From assembly GCA_002423205.1 (NCBI GenBank), contig DIUZ01000020.1, forward strand, positions 11,290 through 75,289: a stretch of 64,000 nucleotides of DNA, given 5' to 3'. The stretch is from Micavibrio sp. UBA6145. Its GTDB lineage: Bacteria > Pseudomonadota > Alphaproteobacteria > Micavibrionales > UBA1664. This document shows positions 1-8,880 of the stretch, in pieces. Within the stretch, counting starts at the first letter, position 1. Every line of letters starts with the position of its first letter. Under the pieces are notes generated by a model. The model ran no database searches and was not told the origin of the DNA. It worked only from the letters and a program-made list of their open reading frames with translations. The position numbers and the translations under genes are program-made.

Positions 1-20
1 GGCAATTTGGCCGTGGTCAT
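1..20 (-). CDS. Start of a third coupled gene, truncated by the window edge
   Basis: On the minus strand an ATG at position 20 overlaps the TGA of the preceding gene in an ATGA arrangement. It reads M-T-T-A-K-L before the window ends. The ATGA overlap and the M-T-A/T start, like that of the gene just upstream, suggest a third member of the same operon, perhaps another paralogue. Six codons cannot establish this. Confidence 0.35.
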
Positions 21-1066
21 ACGAAGGGCACGTGCTGGCGGTGCGGGGTGCCGCGTTTCCACATATGGCCTTCCATGTAGTAATGCATGAAGTTCAGTGC
101 GGTGACGAAGGTTACAATGATGCCGATATTACCCCAGACTTCCATCAGCAGATAACTGATGGCGACACCGATGGGCAGGCACAGGTAAACGGGCGGAATG
201 CCGATTTTTTTGGGAATGTAATACACCGGGTTGCGCACGGCGGCGGCGTTGCGGTTCTGGTCGTGGACAGTGTAAATCAGGAAGGCCGTAAGGTCATGGA
301 TGATGCGCGGGACCAGCGTGGCGAGAAAGCCGTAACCCGCAACGATCAGGCCGAAGCAGACATACAGCATGCCCATGTTGGATACGAAATAAATCAGGCC
401 GATGCGGGTATGCGCAGTGTTGCGCAGAATGGTGATCAGAAAGCGGATACCGAAGATGGTGGCGATGGTCAGCGCGATACCGATCAGCAGTATCAGCAGG
501 TCCCAATTCATGCGCACAACCGGAAGGAAGGATGCCATGAGTACGGTATACGCAAGACCGGCGGGCAGGATGGTCATCCAGCGCCAGACCTGAAAGTCAC
601 GCGTCGGCGGCTGGCGCATCATCATCAGGCTGATGCCGTATTGCTGCATCAGATTGTGATACATGGTGTAGAACGCCATGGTGATGAGCAGGGCGGCAAA
701 GCCGTATGTTTCACCCAGAAATATCTGGAAGCCCAAAGGCACGGCGGCACCGAGCAGAATCGCGATAAACGTGCCCTTGATCAGCGGCTTTTTGTAATAG
801 CTGACATATTCGCGGTCGAAAAACGTCACGAGGCTGGAGACGATATGCGGTACGGTCAGAACGGCGGTCCAGTAGGCGATCTGCATGGGTTCCAGGTCCA
901 TGGCCTGGCGGACCTGTTGTCCAAAGAACAATGTGTCGATAATGGCCAGCAGCAATGCCGCCGGCGTGGTGATGAGGATGGCGAGCAGGACGCGGTTTTT
1001 GACCTGCATCGGCAGGCCCTGATGAAAGCCGGAATCGGTGGGTGCGGATGATGTTGTTGCGGTCAT
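17..1066 (-). CDS. Polytopic membrane protein of unrecognised family (tandem copy 2)
   Basis: A 349-residue protein with about eight hydrophobic segments. I do not recognise the family. Conserved polar motifs lie at or near membrane segments: PHIVSSLVTFFDREY, YHNLMQQYGIS, PRIIHDLTAF followed by VHDQNRN, and HYYMEGHMWKRGTPHRQHVPF at the C terminus. The histidines (PH, YH, IHD, VHD, MHYY, GH) recur in the upstream paralogue, so a metal-binding or redox-active membrane enzyme is possible; this is inference. The start is the ATG at 1066, with GAAAGG about six bases upstream. It lies ten bases after the paralogue, so the two are probably co-transcribed. Confidence 0.85.
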   Translation of the reverse strand: MTATTSSAPTDSGFHQGLPMQVKNRVLLAILITTPAALLLAIIDTLFFGQQVRQAMDLEPMQIAYWTAVLTVPHIVSSLVTFFDREYVSYYKKPLIKGTFIAILLGAAVPLGFQIFLGETYGFAALLITMAFYTMYHNLMQQYGISLMMMRQPPTRDFQVWRWMTILPAGLAYTVLMASFLPVVRMNWDLLILLIGIALTIATIFGIRFLITILRNTAHTRIGLIYFVSNMGMLYVCFGLIVAGYGFLATLVPRIIHDLTAFLIYTVHDQNRNAAAVRNPVYYIPKKIGIPPVYLCLPIGVAISYLLMEVWGNIGIIVTFVTALNFMHYYMEGHMWKRGTPHRQHVPFV

Positions 1067-1076
1067 GGCAAACCTT

Positions 1077-2159
1077 TCATGTAAAGGGCACGTGCTGGCG
1101 GTGCGGGGTGCCGCGCTTCCAGATAATGCCTTCGATGTAATAGTGGATGTAGTTGAGCATCACGACGAAGAAGCTGATTATGAATCCCGTCTGGCCCATT
1201 TTCAGCAAAGCAAAGCCAAGGATGAATGAGAGTGGTATGCACACAATCACCGGGCGCAGGCCAATTTTGCGCGGCAGGGCGTAAAACGGGTTGCGCATCT
1301 TGTCGGTGTTGCGGTTTTCATCGTGGACCATGTAGATCCAGTAGGCGGTCAGGTCATGGACAAGGCGCGGGGTGAGCATGGCGAATAAGATGTATCCGTT
1401 CATCGCCAGGAAAAAGCATGCGGCAATCATAGCCGCGTTGGCGCAGAAATAGGCAAGACCGATGTTGGAGCGGTCTGGGCGTTTCATGTAACGCCAGATG
1501 ATATAAGCGGCGATCAGCGCCGCGAGGAACAGATTGACGGCGGCGACCGCCATGCATCGTTCCCAGATTTCGTACTTTTCGCCCAGATGCAGGAAATTCA
1601 TGCCGATGAAAATCAGGCTGGCGGGGATAATGGTGATCCATTTCCACAGATGGTGGATGAAATCCGGTTTTTCGCGCATGAGCATGAGCGAGATGCCGTA
1701 TTGCTGCTGCAAATTGTGATAGGTGGTGTAGGCGGCGGCGGCGATGAGCGAGATGCTGCTGCCGTGCGAGAGCATGTTGCCCATGGTTATAGGCTGCGTA
1801 CTGGACAGCAGTGTCAGTCCGGCGATGAGCGGCAGACCGATGCCGAGCGCCACGCCAATCGCCGTGGCTTTAAGCAGCGGCTTTTTATAATGGGCCAGAT
1901 ATTCGCGGTCGGCGAAGGTGACGATGGATGCCAGAATATGCGGGGTCGAGAGAATGGCGACCCACCACACGACCCGGATCGGGTTTTCGAGCGAGTAATT
2001 GTGGATGTACCCGCCAAACAGGTAGGTATCGGCCAGCGCCGCCAGAATACACAGCGGCACGCTGAGCATCATGATCAGCAGCGTGCGGCCCCGAACCTGC
2101 ATCGGCAGGTTGGGCAAAGCACCGGAATCGAGCGTGGCTGACGGGGCACCAGAAGACAT
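1077..2159 (-). CDS. Polytopic membrane protein of unrecognised family (tandem copy 1)
   Basis: A 360-residue membrane protein, paralogous along its whole length to the next gene on the same strand. Shared motifs are TPHILASIVTFADREY, YHNLQQQYGIS, PRLVHDLTAYWIYMVHDENRN and the C-terminal HYYIEGIIWKRGTPHRQHVPF. Between them are hydrophobic segments consistent with seven to nine transmembrane helices. The function is unknown. Conserved His and Asp residues next to membrane segments hint at a metal site. It is the promoter-proximal gene of the pair and diverges from lolC across a 94-base gap. The Shine-Dalgarno for the ATG at 2159 is weak, so the exact start is less certain than the gene. Confidence 0.85.
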   Translation of the reverse strand: MSSGAPSATLDSGALPNLPMQVRGRTLLIMMLSVPLCILAALADTYLFGGYIHNYSLENPIRVVWWVAILSTPHILASIVTFADREYLAHYKKPLLKATAIGVALGIGLPLIAGLTLLSSTQPITMGNMLSHGSSISLIAAAAYTTYHNLQQQYGISLMLMREKPDFIHHLWKWITIIPASLIFIGMNFLHLGEKYEIWERCMAVAAVNLFLAALIAAYIIWRYMKRPDRSNIGLAYFCANAAMIAACFFLAMNGYILFAMLTPRLVHDLTAYWIYMVHDENRNTDKMRNPFYALPRKIGLRPVIVCIPLSFILGFALLKMGQTGFIISFFVVMLNYIHYYIEGIIWKRGTPHRQHVPFT

Positions 2160-2209
2160 GCATTACGATTCTGACATCCCGGCGGTTAATTTCCACTAAA
2201 AAGCCTTGG

Positions 2210-2237
2210 TTGACAGCTTGTCGCAAGTTATTGGAAT
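2210..2237 (+). promoter_or_regulatory. Possible lolC promoter
   Basis: A perfect TTGACA at 2210-2215 is followed after 16 bases by TGGAAT at 2232-2237, which matches the -10 consensus at four of six positions. Transcription would start about ten bases before the lolC ATG, giving a very short leader. The -35 box is good and the -10 box weak. Confidence 0.3.
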
Positions 2238-2253
2238 TGCTACAACTGCGAGC

Positions 2254-3498
2254 ATGTTCTCACCTTTCGAACGCATGATGGCCTGGCGTTACCTTCGATC
2301 CCGCAAGGCCGAGGGATTCGTATCCGTCATCGCGGCGTTCTCTTTCCTTGGCATTATGCTGGGTGTGGCGACCCTTATTATCGTCATGTCGGTCATGAAT
2401 GGCTTCCGCGGGGAGCTCATGGGCCGTCTTCTGGGCCTGAACGGCCATCTGAATGTGGTCAGCCAGCAACGCCTTGTCACTGATTACGGCCGTCTTGCCG
2501 ATGTGCTGGCCGCCAATGTCCCGCAGATCACCGGCGTTTTCCCGATGGTGGAGCGTCAGGCGCTCCTGACCACGCAGGGGTCATCATCGGGTGTCATGGT
2601 GCGTGGCCTGTCCGCCCTGTCATTCTCAAAGAAGCCGGTGTTATCCAACGGCATCCGGGAGGGCAGCCTTGCCCGTTTTCAGGATGACGGTGCCGCCATC
2701 GGCGTGGAGATGGCCAAGAAGCTGAACCTGAAACTGGGTGACCAGCTGGTCCTGATTTCTCCGCAGGGTAAGGCCACGCCGTTCGGCACGATGCCACGGT
2801 CGCGCAGCTTTACCGTTGCGATCATTTTCGACGTCGAAATGTACGAATACAACGCCAGCTTCATTTTCGTGCCGCTGGAAGCCGCGCAGGCATTTTTTGC
2901 AACCGGTGAGAGCGTGGACGCGCTTGAGATATTCACCAAGGACACGACCAGGACCGATATGACCGCGCAACAGGTGGCGTCGCTTATTACGTCCGATCTT
3001 GAAGTCGTTGACTGGAAATCCAGCAATAAAAGCTTTTTCAACGCGCTGCAGGTTGAGCGTAATGTCATGTTCCTGATCCTGACGCTGATCATCATCGTGG
3101 CGGCGTTCAATATCATCAGTTCGATGATTATGCTCGTCAAAGACAAGGGGCGGGACATTGCCATCATGCGGACAATGGGCGCGACCCGCCGCAGCATGCT
3201 CAAAATCTTTATCCTGACGGGGGCCACAATCGGTGTTGTCGGCACTGTTTGCGGCGCGGTTGTGGGCATTGCGTTTGCCGTGAATATCGAGCGTATCCGC
3301 GAATTTTTACAGGCTATGACCGGAACTGAGCTATTCAGCGCGGAGATCTATTTCCTGTCCAAGCTGCCGGCGCAGATCGACTGGTCTGAAGTTGCTACGG
3401 TGATCGGTATCGCGTTCGCGCTGTCGTTCCTTGCCACGCTGTACCCGGCATGGCGCGCGGCCAAACTCGACCCGGTGGAGGCGCTTCGTTATGAATGA
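2254..3498 (+). CDS. lolC: Lipoprotein-releasing ABC transporter permease LolC/LolE family
   Basis: Inner-membrane permease of the Lol system, which releases outer-membrane lipoproteins from the inner membrane to the carrier LolA. The 414-residue protein shows the family layout: N-terminal cytoplasmic start MFSPFERMMAWRYLRSRK, a transmembrane helix (about 20-45), a large periplasmic MacB-like domain, then three C-terminal helices with the FtsX-type signature around DIAIMRTMGATRRSM. The ATG at 2254 is chosen over an upstream in-frame codon because MFSPFE is the usual LolC/E start. The last eight bases overlap lolD. Many alphaproteobacteria have a single LolC/E-type permease that may act as a homodimer; no second permease gene is present here. 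Confidence 0.93.
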   Translation: MFSPFERMMAWRYLRSRKAEGFVSVIAAFSFLGIMLGVATLIIVMSVMNGFRGELMGRLLGLNGHLNVVSQQRLVTDYGRLADVLAANVPQITGVFPMVERQALLTTQGSSSGVMVRGLSALSFSKKPVLSNGIREGSLARFQDDGAAIGVEMAKKLNLKLGDQLVLISPQGKATPFGTMPRSRSFTVAIIFDVEMYEYNASFIFVPLEAAQAFFATGESVDALEIFTKDTTRTDMTAQQVASLITSDLEVVDWKSSNKSFFNALQVERNVMFLILTLIIIVAAFNIISSMIMLVKDKGRDIAIMRTMGATRRSMLKIFILTGATIGVVGTVCGAVVGIAFAVNIERIREFLQAMTGTELFSAEIYFLSKLPAQIDWSEVATVIGIAFALSFLATLYPAWRAAKLDPVEALRYE

Positions 3499-4168
3499 AG
3501 GCGTCATCCTTTCGGTTGAGAACCTGCACCGTGTTTATGAGCAGGCGGATAATAAACTGCATGTCCTGCACGGCGTGTCGTTCAATATCAACGCCGGTGA
3601 AATGGTCGCCCTAGTCGGGCAGTCGGGTTCAGGCAAATCGACGTTGTTGCAATGCGTGGGGTTGCTGGACACGCCGACCAGCGGGTCGATCAGCATCGGC
3701 GCGAACAAGGCCAATAACCTGAATGAAAACCAGCGCACGGCGCTGCGTCGCGAGACAATCGGTTTTGTGTACCAGGCGCACCATCTGCTGCCGGAATTCA
3801 CGGCGCTTGAAAACGTGATCCTGCCGATGATGATAGCGGGTCATTCGAAATCGGCGGCGGCTGAGCGTGCGGGCAAAATGCTTGAGGCGCTGGGGCTGGG
3901 TCATCGCACCGACCATCGCCCGGCGCGTCTGTCGGGTGGTGAGCAGCAGCGTGTTGCGATTGCGCGGGCATTGGCCAATCGTCCCAAACTGCTTCTGACC
4001 GACGAACCCACTGGCAATCTCGACCCGGAAACGGCCGAAGGCGTTTTCAAAATGCTGGAGACGCTGGTGCGCAAAACCGGTGTTGCCATGCTGATGGCCA
4101 CACATAACCCGGAACTGGCCGCGCGTATGGACCGGACCCTGCGGTTGCAGGGCGGGCATATTGTTTAA
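3491..4168 (+). CDS. lolD: Lipoprotein-releasing system ATP-binding protein LolD
   Basis: ATPase that powers lipoprotein release by the LolC/E permease at the inner membrane. The 225-residue ABC protein has Walker [10 protein letters not shown] (residues 43-51), Q-loop [17 protein letters not shown], signature LSGGEQQR, Walker [13 protein letters not shown] and the H-loop MATHNPE. The start at 3491 ([12 protein letters not shown]) lies inside the end of lolC, with an 8-base ATGAATGA overlap indicating translational coupling. The longer in-frame extension would add 20 arginine-rich residues that are only the shadow of lolC. Confidence 0.95.
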   Translation: MNEGVILSVENLHRVYEQADNKLHVLHGVSFNINAGEMVALVGQSGSGKSTLLQCVGLLDTPTSGSISIGANKANNLNENQRTALRRETIGFVYQAHHLLPEFTALENVILPMMIAGHSKSAAAERAGKMLEALGLGHRTDHRPARLSGGEQQRVAIARALANRPKLLLTDEPTGNLDPETAEGVFKMLETLVRKTGVAMLMATHNPELAARMDRTLRLQGGHIV

Positions 4169-4187
4169 GTCAGATATTATTTAGCCC

Positions 4188-4216
4188 TTGATATTGTCAT
4201 AATGATTTTGTACATT
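4188..4216 (+). promoter_or_regulatory. Candidate sigma-70 promoter for the small gene at 4272
   Basis: TTGATA at 4188-4193 (five of six matches) and TACATT at 4211-4216 (four of six) are separated by exactly 17 bases. The predicted start near 4223 gives a leader of about 50 bases before the SD at 4261. It lies in the only non-coding gap between lolD and the small gene. Confidence 0.5.
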
Positions 4217-4271
4217 CTCGGCATCAGACCCGTGAGGGCCTAAATGCCAACTTTCTTATTGGAGAATGAAC

Positions 4272-4559
4272 ATGACCAATTCCCGCTACGAATCTTCCGA
4301 TATCACCGATAAACGTTTAAACCGTGCGAGCTGGGTGTTTGCCGGCGCTGTCGGTGCTGCGACCCTTGCCTGGGCTGCAACTCACCCGACAAAAAGCGAA
4401 AAGCTGCCAGAATTGACCGGCACAGGCCCGGTTGTTGAAGCGACATGCTCCCGTGGCCATGCGCGCAATTACAACGAAACGTCTACTACCGTTAACGGCC
4501 AGCGCATGCGCGTTGATTGCTATAAATACTGGTCCACGCAAGGCCAGCGCATGCCGTAA
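4272..4559 (+). CDS. Small single-pass membrane or secreted protein, unknown function
   Basis: A 95-residue protein with a polar N terminus, one hydrophobic segment (about residues 20-38, rich in Ala and Val) and a C-terminal region of about 55 residues with two cysteines (ATCSRG and RVDCYKY) that could form a disulphide in the periplasm. I do not recognise the family. The SD decides the start: GGAG at 4261-4264 is one base from the ATG at 4266 but seven from the ATG at 4272, so 4272 is preferred. It has its own candidate promoter and is followed by a hairpin terminator, so it looks like a monocistronic unit. Confidence 0.7.
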   Translation: MTNSRYESSDITDKRLNRASWVFAGAVGAATLAWAATHPTKSEKLPELTGTGPVVEATCSRGHARNYNETSTTVNGQRMRVDCYKYWSTQGQRMP

Positions 4560-4584
4560 GAGCATCTGCGTATAAAGCATACGG

Positions 4585-4611
4585 AACCCTCGCTTTCAGG
4601 CGGGGGTTTTT
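4585..4611 (+). terminator. Rho-independent terminator
   Basis: A nine-base stem (4585-4593 with 4600-4608, including one G-T wobble) with a six-base loop runs into a T tract ending at 4611. It follows the small gene and precedes dnaE by 16 bases. Confidence 0.75.
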
Positions 4612-4626
4612 GCTATCACTTAAGTC

Positions 4627-7600
4627 ATGTCCGCCAGCTTCATCCATCTTCATACGCATAGCGCCTATTCGTTGGCGGAAGGGGCGATTCAGGTCAAAAA
4701 CCTGGTCAAGCAATGCGCCAAGGAAGGCATGCCTGCGCTGGGCATTACCGACACCAATAATCTGTTCGGGGCGCTGGAGTTTGCAACCGAAGCGGCCAAG
4801 GCCGGGATTCAGCCCATCATCGGCGTGCAGATGGCCGTGGGGTTCGAGCGGCACCAGCTGGTTCTGCTGGCCCAGACGGAGGAAGGGTACAAAAATCTGT
4901 GCCGTCTTTTGTCGCGCGCCTACATGGAGACCGAGAACACGCGCGAAGTATCGTGCACATGGGATGAGCTTGAAATCTGCTCTACCGGCGTCATCTGCCT
5001 GACCGGCGGAGTAAAAGGGCCTGTTGCGCAGTATTTCCTGCATAACCAGCCCAAAGACGCGGAAAAAATGCTCAAGAAGCTCAAAGGGCTTTTTGAAGGG
5101 CGCCTGTATATCGAGTTGCAGCGGCACGGCGAGCGCGACGAACAGGCGGTGGAGGCATCACTGGTGGATCTGGCGTTCAAGCATGACGTGCCGCTGGTCG
5201 CCACCAACGATGTCTATTTCGCGGACGAGGACATGCACGAGGCGCATGACGCCCTGATGTGTATTGCCGAAGGCCGGTATGTCACCGAGACCGACCGCCG
5301 CAAGGTCAGCCGCCAGCATTACTTCAAGTCCGCTGCCGAGATGGAGGCGCTGTTCGACGATCTGCCGGAAGCGATTGCCAATACGGTTGTCATTGCCCGT
5401 CGGTGCAGCCATCTGCTCAAGGGTATCAACCCCATTCTGCCGCCGTTTTCTTACGGCGATGGCCGCAACGAGATCCAGATCCTTGAGGATGAGGCCAGGG
5501 CTGGTCTGACCTGGCGCCTTGAAAACTACGTTCTTAAACCTTATATGTCAGATGAAGAACGTGCTGCAACCATCAGAAAATACACTGAAAGACTTGATTT
5601 TGAAATTAATACGATCAAGCCCATGGGCTATGCGGGTTATTTCCTGATTGTGTCGGATTTCATCAAATGGGCCAAGGCGCACAACATCCCGGTGGGGCCG
5701 GGACGGGGGTCGGGTGCTGGGTCTGTCGTGGCGTGGGCGCTGCGCATTACCGACCTTGATCCGCTGGAATTCAACCTGCTGTTCGAACGCTTCCTGAACC
5801 CGGAACGTGTGTCGATGCCTGACTTCGATGTCGACTTTTGCCAGGACCGCCGGGACGAGGTTATCCGTTACGTGCAGGAACGATACGGCAAGGACCGCGT
5901 CGCCCAGATCATCACATTCGGTAAGCTACAGGCGCGGGCCGTGGTCCGTGACGTGGGGCGCGTGTTGCAGATGCCTTATGGTCAGGTCGACCGTCTGGCC
6001 AAGATGATCCCGCAGAACCCGGCCAACCCGGTGAGCCTTGAAGAGGCGCTGGACGCCGACCCCGATCTGCGCCGCGAACTGCGCAAGGAAGAAACCACCG
6101 CCAAGCTGATCGATATCGCCTTGAAGCTTGAGGGATTATACCGCCATGCATCGACCCATGCCGCAGGCGTGGTGATCGGCGACCGTCCGCTGGAACAACT
6201 GACGCCTTTGTACCGCGATCCGGGTTCGGAAATGCCGGCGACGCAATTCAATATGAAATACGTGGAATCTGCGGGTCTTGTGAAGTTCGACTTCCTCGGC
6301 CTCAAGACCATGACCGTCATTCAGAAGGCGGCGGATCTTGTGACCGCGCATACGGGCACACCGCTGGATATTCTGGCGGTGCCGCTGACGGATGAGAAAA
6401 GTTTCAGGCTGATTGCGAAGGGTGAAACGGTCGGCATTTTCCAGCTTGAAAGCGCGGGTATGCGCGATCTGGGCGTAAAGATGCGCGTCGATAATTTCGA
6501 GCAGATCATCGCCCTTGTGGCCCTGTTCCGGCCGGGTCCGATGGAAAACATTCCGAAGTACCTGGCGTGCCTGCACGGGCTTGAAGAAAGAGACTTCATG
6601 CATCCGAAGCTGGAGCCCGTGCTTCGCGATACATACGGCGTGATGATTTACCAGGAACAGGTCATGCAGGCCGCGCAGGTCCTGTCTGGTTATACGCTGG
6701 GTGGTGCGGACCTTCTGCGCCGCGCGATGGGTAAAAAAATCCAGTCGGAAATGGATGCGCAGCGCGACATGTTCGTGAAGGGTGCGGCCGAACACAGCGG
6801 CGTGTCCGCTGAGCAGGCGAACGGCATTTTCGACAAGATCGACAAGTTTGCGGGCTATGGTTTCAACAAGGCGCACTCCGCCGGTTATGCGCTGATCTCG
6901 TATTGGACGGCGTGGCTGAAGGCCAATCATCCGCTGGAATTCATGGCGGCGTCGATGACGCTGGATCAGGGCAACACAGACAAACTAAGCGTTTTCCGTC
7001 AGGAATGCGCGCGCATGGGTATTCCCGTGCTGCCGCCGGATGTAAACGAGTCCTCGTTTGAATTCACGGTTGAAGGTAAGGCGATCCGTTATTCGCTGGC
7101 CGCGCTGAAAGGTGTCGGCATTCAGGCGGTCATGGATATCAAGGCGGAGCGTGATAAGAACGGCCCGTTCAAGGATGTGTTTGATTTCGCCGAGCGTCTG
7201 GACCCGAAGGCTTTGAACAAGAAAACGATGGAGGCGCTGTCTACCGCTGGTGCGTTCGATGCGTTCGGCCTAACGCGCGCGGGCGCGTATGAAAGCGCGG
7301 AGATGATTATCCGTTACTGCCAGAATATGAACGCGGATAAAATGTCAGGGCAGGCGGGTCTGTTCATGGCGGGGGCCGGCGGCATGTCGGCGAACCGCCC
7401 GCCGCTGCCCAAGACGCATGAATGGGACCATCTTGATAAATTGCGCCATGAGTTTGAAGCCGTTGGTTTCTACCTGTCGGCGCACCCGCTGGATTCACAG
7501 CGTGCGTTGCTGAAACGCATGGGCGTGTTGTTTACGACCGATTTGCAATCGCGCTTGCAATACCGCCCGAATTTCAAAGGGTACATGGCGGGGGTGCTTC

Positions 7601-8058
7601 TTAAAAAAGTCGAAAAGGTCTCGGTCAAGACCGGCAACAAATACGCGTTCCTGCAAATGTCGGATCCGGGCGGCGTGTTCGAGGGCATGATGTTCTCGGA
7701 AGAGCTGGCACGCACGCGCAATTACCTGACGCCGGGCGAAACCCTGATTTTGACGGTTGAATGCGAAATGCGCGACGACCAGATGCGTATTACCATTCAG
7801 GGTGCCAATAAACTTATTGATGCGGTGGCGAGCACACCGCGCAAGGTACAGGCGCAGATGGGGGATATCAGCGCGCTGGAGCAATTGAAATCTATCCTGA
7901 ATACCGACGGGCAGGGTGTTTCGACCATGATGCTGACAGTCCCCGCCAATGATGGCAGAAAGGCCGAGATCGTGTTGCCGGGCCGCTGGAAACTGTCGCA
8001 GGCCGCGATTACATCGATCCGCAAATTGCCGGGTGTGCAGGCGCTGGCCGAGTCCTAA
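4627..8058 (+). CDS. dnaE: DNA polymerase III subunit alpha
   Basis: Catalytic subunit of the replicative DNA polymerase. At 1143 residues it is close to the E. coli length (1160). An N-terminal PHP domain starts at FIHLHTHSAYSLAEG. The C-family palm has PDFDVDF with aspartates at 401 and 403, and a third aspartate at 555 in KFDFLGLKTM; these are the same numbers as the E. coli catalytic triad. The tandem helix-hairpin-helix region, an OB fold (about 990-1065) and a C-terminal tail follow. The ATG at 4627 sits just after the upstream terminator. No SOS box is visible upstream. Confidence 0.97.
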   Translation: MSASFIHLHTHSAYSLAEGAIQVKNLVKQCAKEGMPALGITDTNNLFGALEFATEAAKAGIQPIIGVQMAVGFERHQLVLLAQTEEGYKNLCRLLSRAYMETENTREVSCTWDELEICSTGVICLTGGVKGPVAQYFLHNQPKDAEKMLKKLKGLFEGRLYIELQRHGERDEQAVEASLVDLAFKHDVPLVATNDVYFADEDMHEAHDALMCIAEGRYVTETDRRKVSRQHYFKSAAEMEALFDDLPEAIANTVVIARRCSHLLKGINPILPPFSYGDGRNEIQILEDEARAGLTWRLENYVLKPYMSDEERAATIRKYTERLDFEINTIKPMGYAGYFLIVSDFIKWAKAHNIPVGPGRGSGAGSVVAWALRITDLDPLEFNLLFERFLNPERVSMPDFDVDFCQDRRDEVIRYVQERYGKDRVAQIITFGKLQARAVVRDVGRVLQMPYGQVDRLAKMIPQNPANPVSLEEALDADPDLRRELRKEETTAKLIDIALKLEGLYRHASTHAAGVVIGDRPLEQLTPLYRDPGSEMPATQFNMKYVESAGLVKFDFLGLKTMTVIQKAADLVTAHTGTPLDILAVPLTDEKSFRLIAKGETVGIFQLESAGMRDLGVKMRVDNFEQIIALVALFRPGPMENIPKYLACLHGLEERDFMHPKLEPVLRDTYGVMIYQEQVMQAAQVLSGYTLGGADLLRRAMGKKIQSEMDAQRDMFVKGAAEHSGVSAEQANGIFDKIDKFAGYGFNKAHSAGYALISYWTAWLKANHPLEFMAASMTLDQGNTDKLSVFRQECARMGIPVLPPDVNESSFEFTVEGKAIRYSLAALKGVGIQAVMDIKAERDKNGPFKDVFDFAERLDPKALNKKTMEALSTAGAFDAFGLTRAGAYESAEMIIRYCQNMNADKMSGQAGLFMAGAGGMSANRPPLPKTHEWDHLDKLRHEFEAVGFYLSAHPLDSQRALLKRMGVLFTTDLQSRLQYRPNFKGYMAGVLLKKVEKVSVKTGNKYAFLQMSDPGGVFEGMMFSEELARTRNYLTPGETLILTVECEMRDDQMRITIQGANKLIDAVASTPRKVQAQMGDISALEQLKSILNTDGQGVSTMMLTVPANDGRKAEIVLPGRWKLSQAAITSIRKLPGVQALAES

Positions 8059-8096
8059 AATTTGATTTGAGGCTGAATATCGGTTTAGGTTTACCC

Positions 8097-8672
8097 ATGT
8101 CTGTCGCCCCGCACCCACGTTCCTATCGCAAAGTATTTCGTGATCTTGTGTATGTGACCGAGCCTGTGCCGAGACGGCACCTGCCGGATGTGCGGGAATT
8201 CATTGTTTCGATCGTGGGAGAGGTAACTCCGCTGGAAACCATGCAGGCGCTGAGCGATCACAATCAAAGCTGGCTGCATGCTGTGCGGCTTGGGGAGCAG
8301 AGCGGCGAATACCGGGAATATGCAGGTGCATTCTCCATCCTGCCGTTAGGCCGGGAAGCCAGCCAGCGTTTTGCGTGCAACGCGATGACAGGTTCCCAGA
8401 TTGCGCTTGAACATGTCGTGCAGGGTGATGAGGCACCGTCCAGCATCTATCTTGGGTCCATCGTTTCAAACAAGAACCTTTTCAATCGTGCGGCTACGCT
8501 GGATGCGTTCAATCACGTCATGGGCAGAATGGTGCAGGGACGGCGTGTGCCGATGTATACCCGCCCGGTCAGCGAAGATGGCCTGCGGACGGCCCTGAAA
8601 CTGGGGTATCAACCGACCCAGAATGTGCCACATGGTCTGAGCGAAATGATTTATTGCCGCCCTGCGATATAA
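8097..8672 (+). CDS. Hypothetical protein, possibly acyltransferase-like fold
   Basis: A 191-residue soluble protein with no signal peptide. Family not recognised. The middle and C-terminal parts alternate beta-like and alpha-like stretches (YAGAFSILPLGREA, SSIYLGSIVSN, GLRTALKLGYQPTQ) that vaguely resemble GNAT acetyltransferases, but the acetyl-CoA loop is not clear. The ATG at 8097 is preferred to a TTG 30 bases upstream. It follows dnaE by 38 bases and ends before a terminator, so it may be co-transcribed with dnaE. Confidence 0.65.
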   Translation: MSVAPHPRSYRKVFRDLVYVTEPVPRRHLPDVREFIVSIVGEVTPLETMQALSDHNQSWLHAVRLGEQSGEYREYAGAFSILPLGREASQRFACNAMTGSQIALEHVVQGDEAPSSIYLGSIVSNKNLFNRAATLDAFNHVMGRMVQGRRVPMYTRPVSEDGLRTALKLGYQPTQNVPHGLSEMIYCRPAI

Positions 8673-8716
8673 AATTATTTGTTTTCAATGTGTTGCGTGT
8701 GTTTTGAGGAGCGTGG

Positions 8717-8736
8717 CCCCGTAAAACCGGGGTTTT
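8717..8736 (+). terminator. Rho-independent terminator after the dnaE unit
   Basis: CCCCG at 8717-8721 pairs with CGGGG at 8728-8732, followed by TTTT. It separates the dnaE unit from the rpsB operon. Confidence 0.65.
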
Positions 8737-8761
8737 CGTCTGCGTTGGCCAGCCAAAATGC

Positions 8762-8790
8762 TTGCAATCATTGAATAAAAGGGTCATAAA
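8762..8790 (+). promoter_or_regulatory. Possible promoter of the rpsB operon
   Basis: TTGCAA at 8762-8767 and CATAAA at 8785-8790 with 17-base spacing, each four of six to consensus. It would give a leader of about 85 bases before rpsB, the kind of leader that often hosts autoregulation of S2 operons. Confidence 0.35.
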
Positions 8791-8880
8791 CGCGCCATCT
8801 CACAGGCGGGATTCCTTCTAACAGTGTCGCAAGACCAAGGCCCGCCGAGGAAACAACTGTTAACGACAAGGACCTATACT

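Noticed and set aside
32..1051. 339-codon plus-strand open frame opposite the membrane protein gene
   Set aside because: His/Asp/Gln-rich composition is the antisense of membrane-helix codons; the minus-strand frame has conserved motifs and a paralogue.
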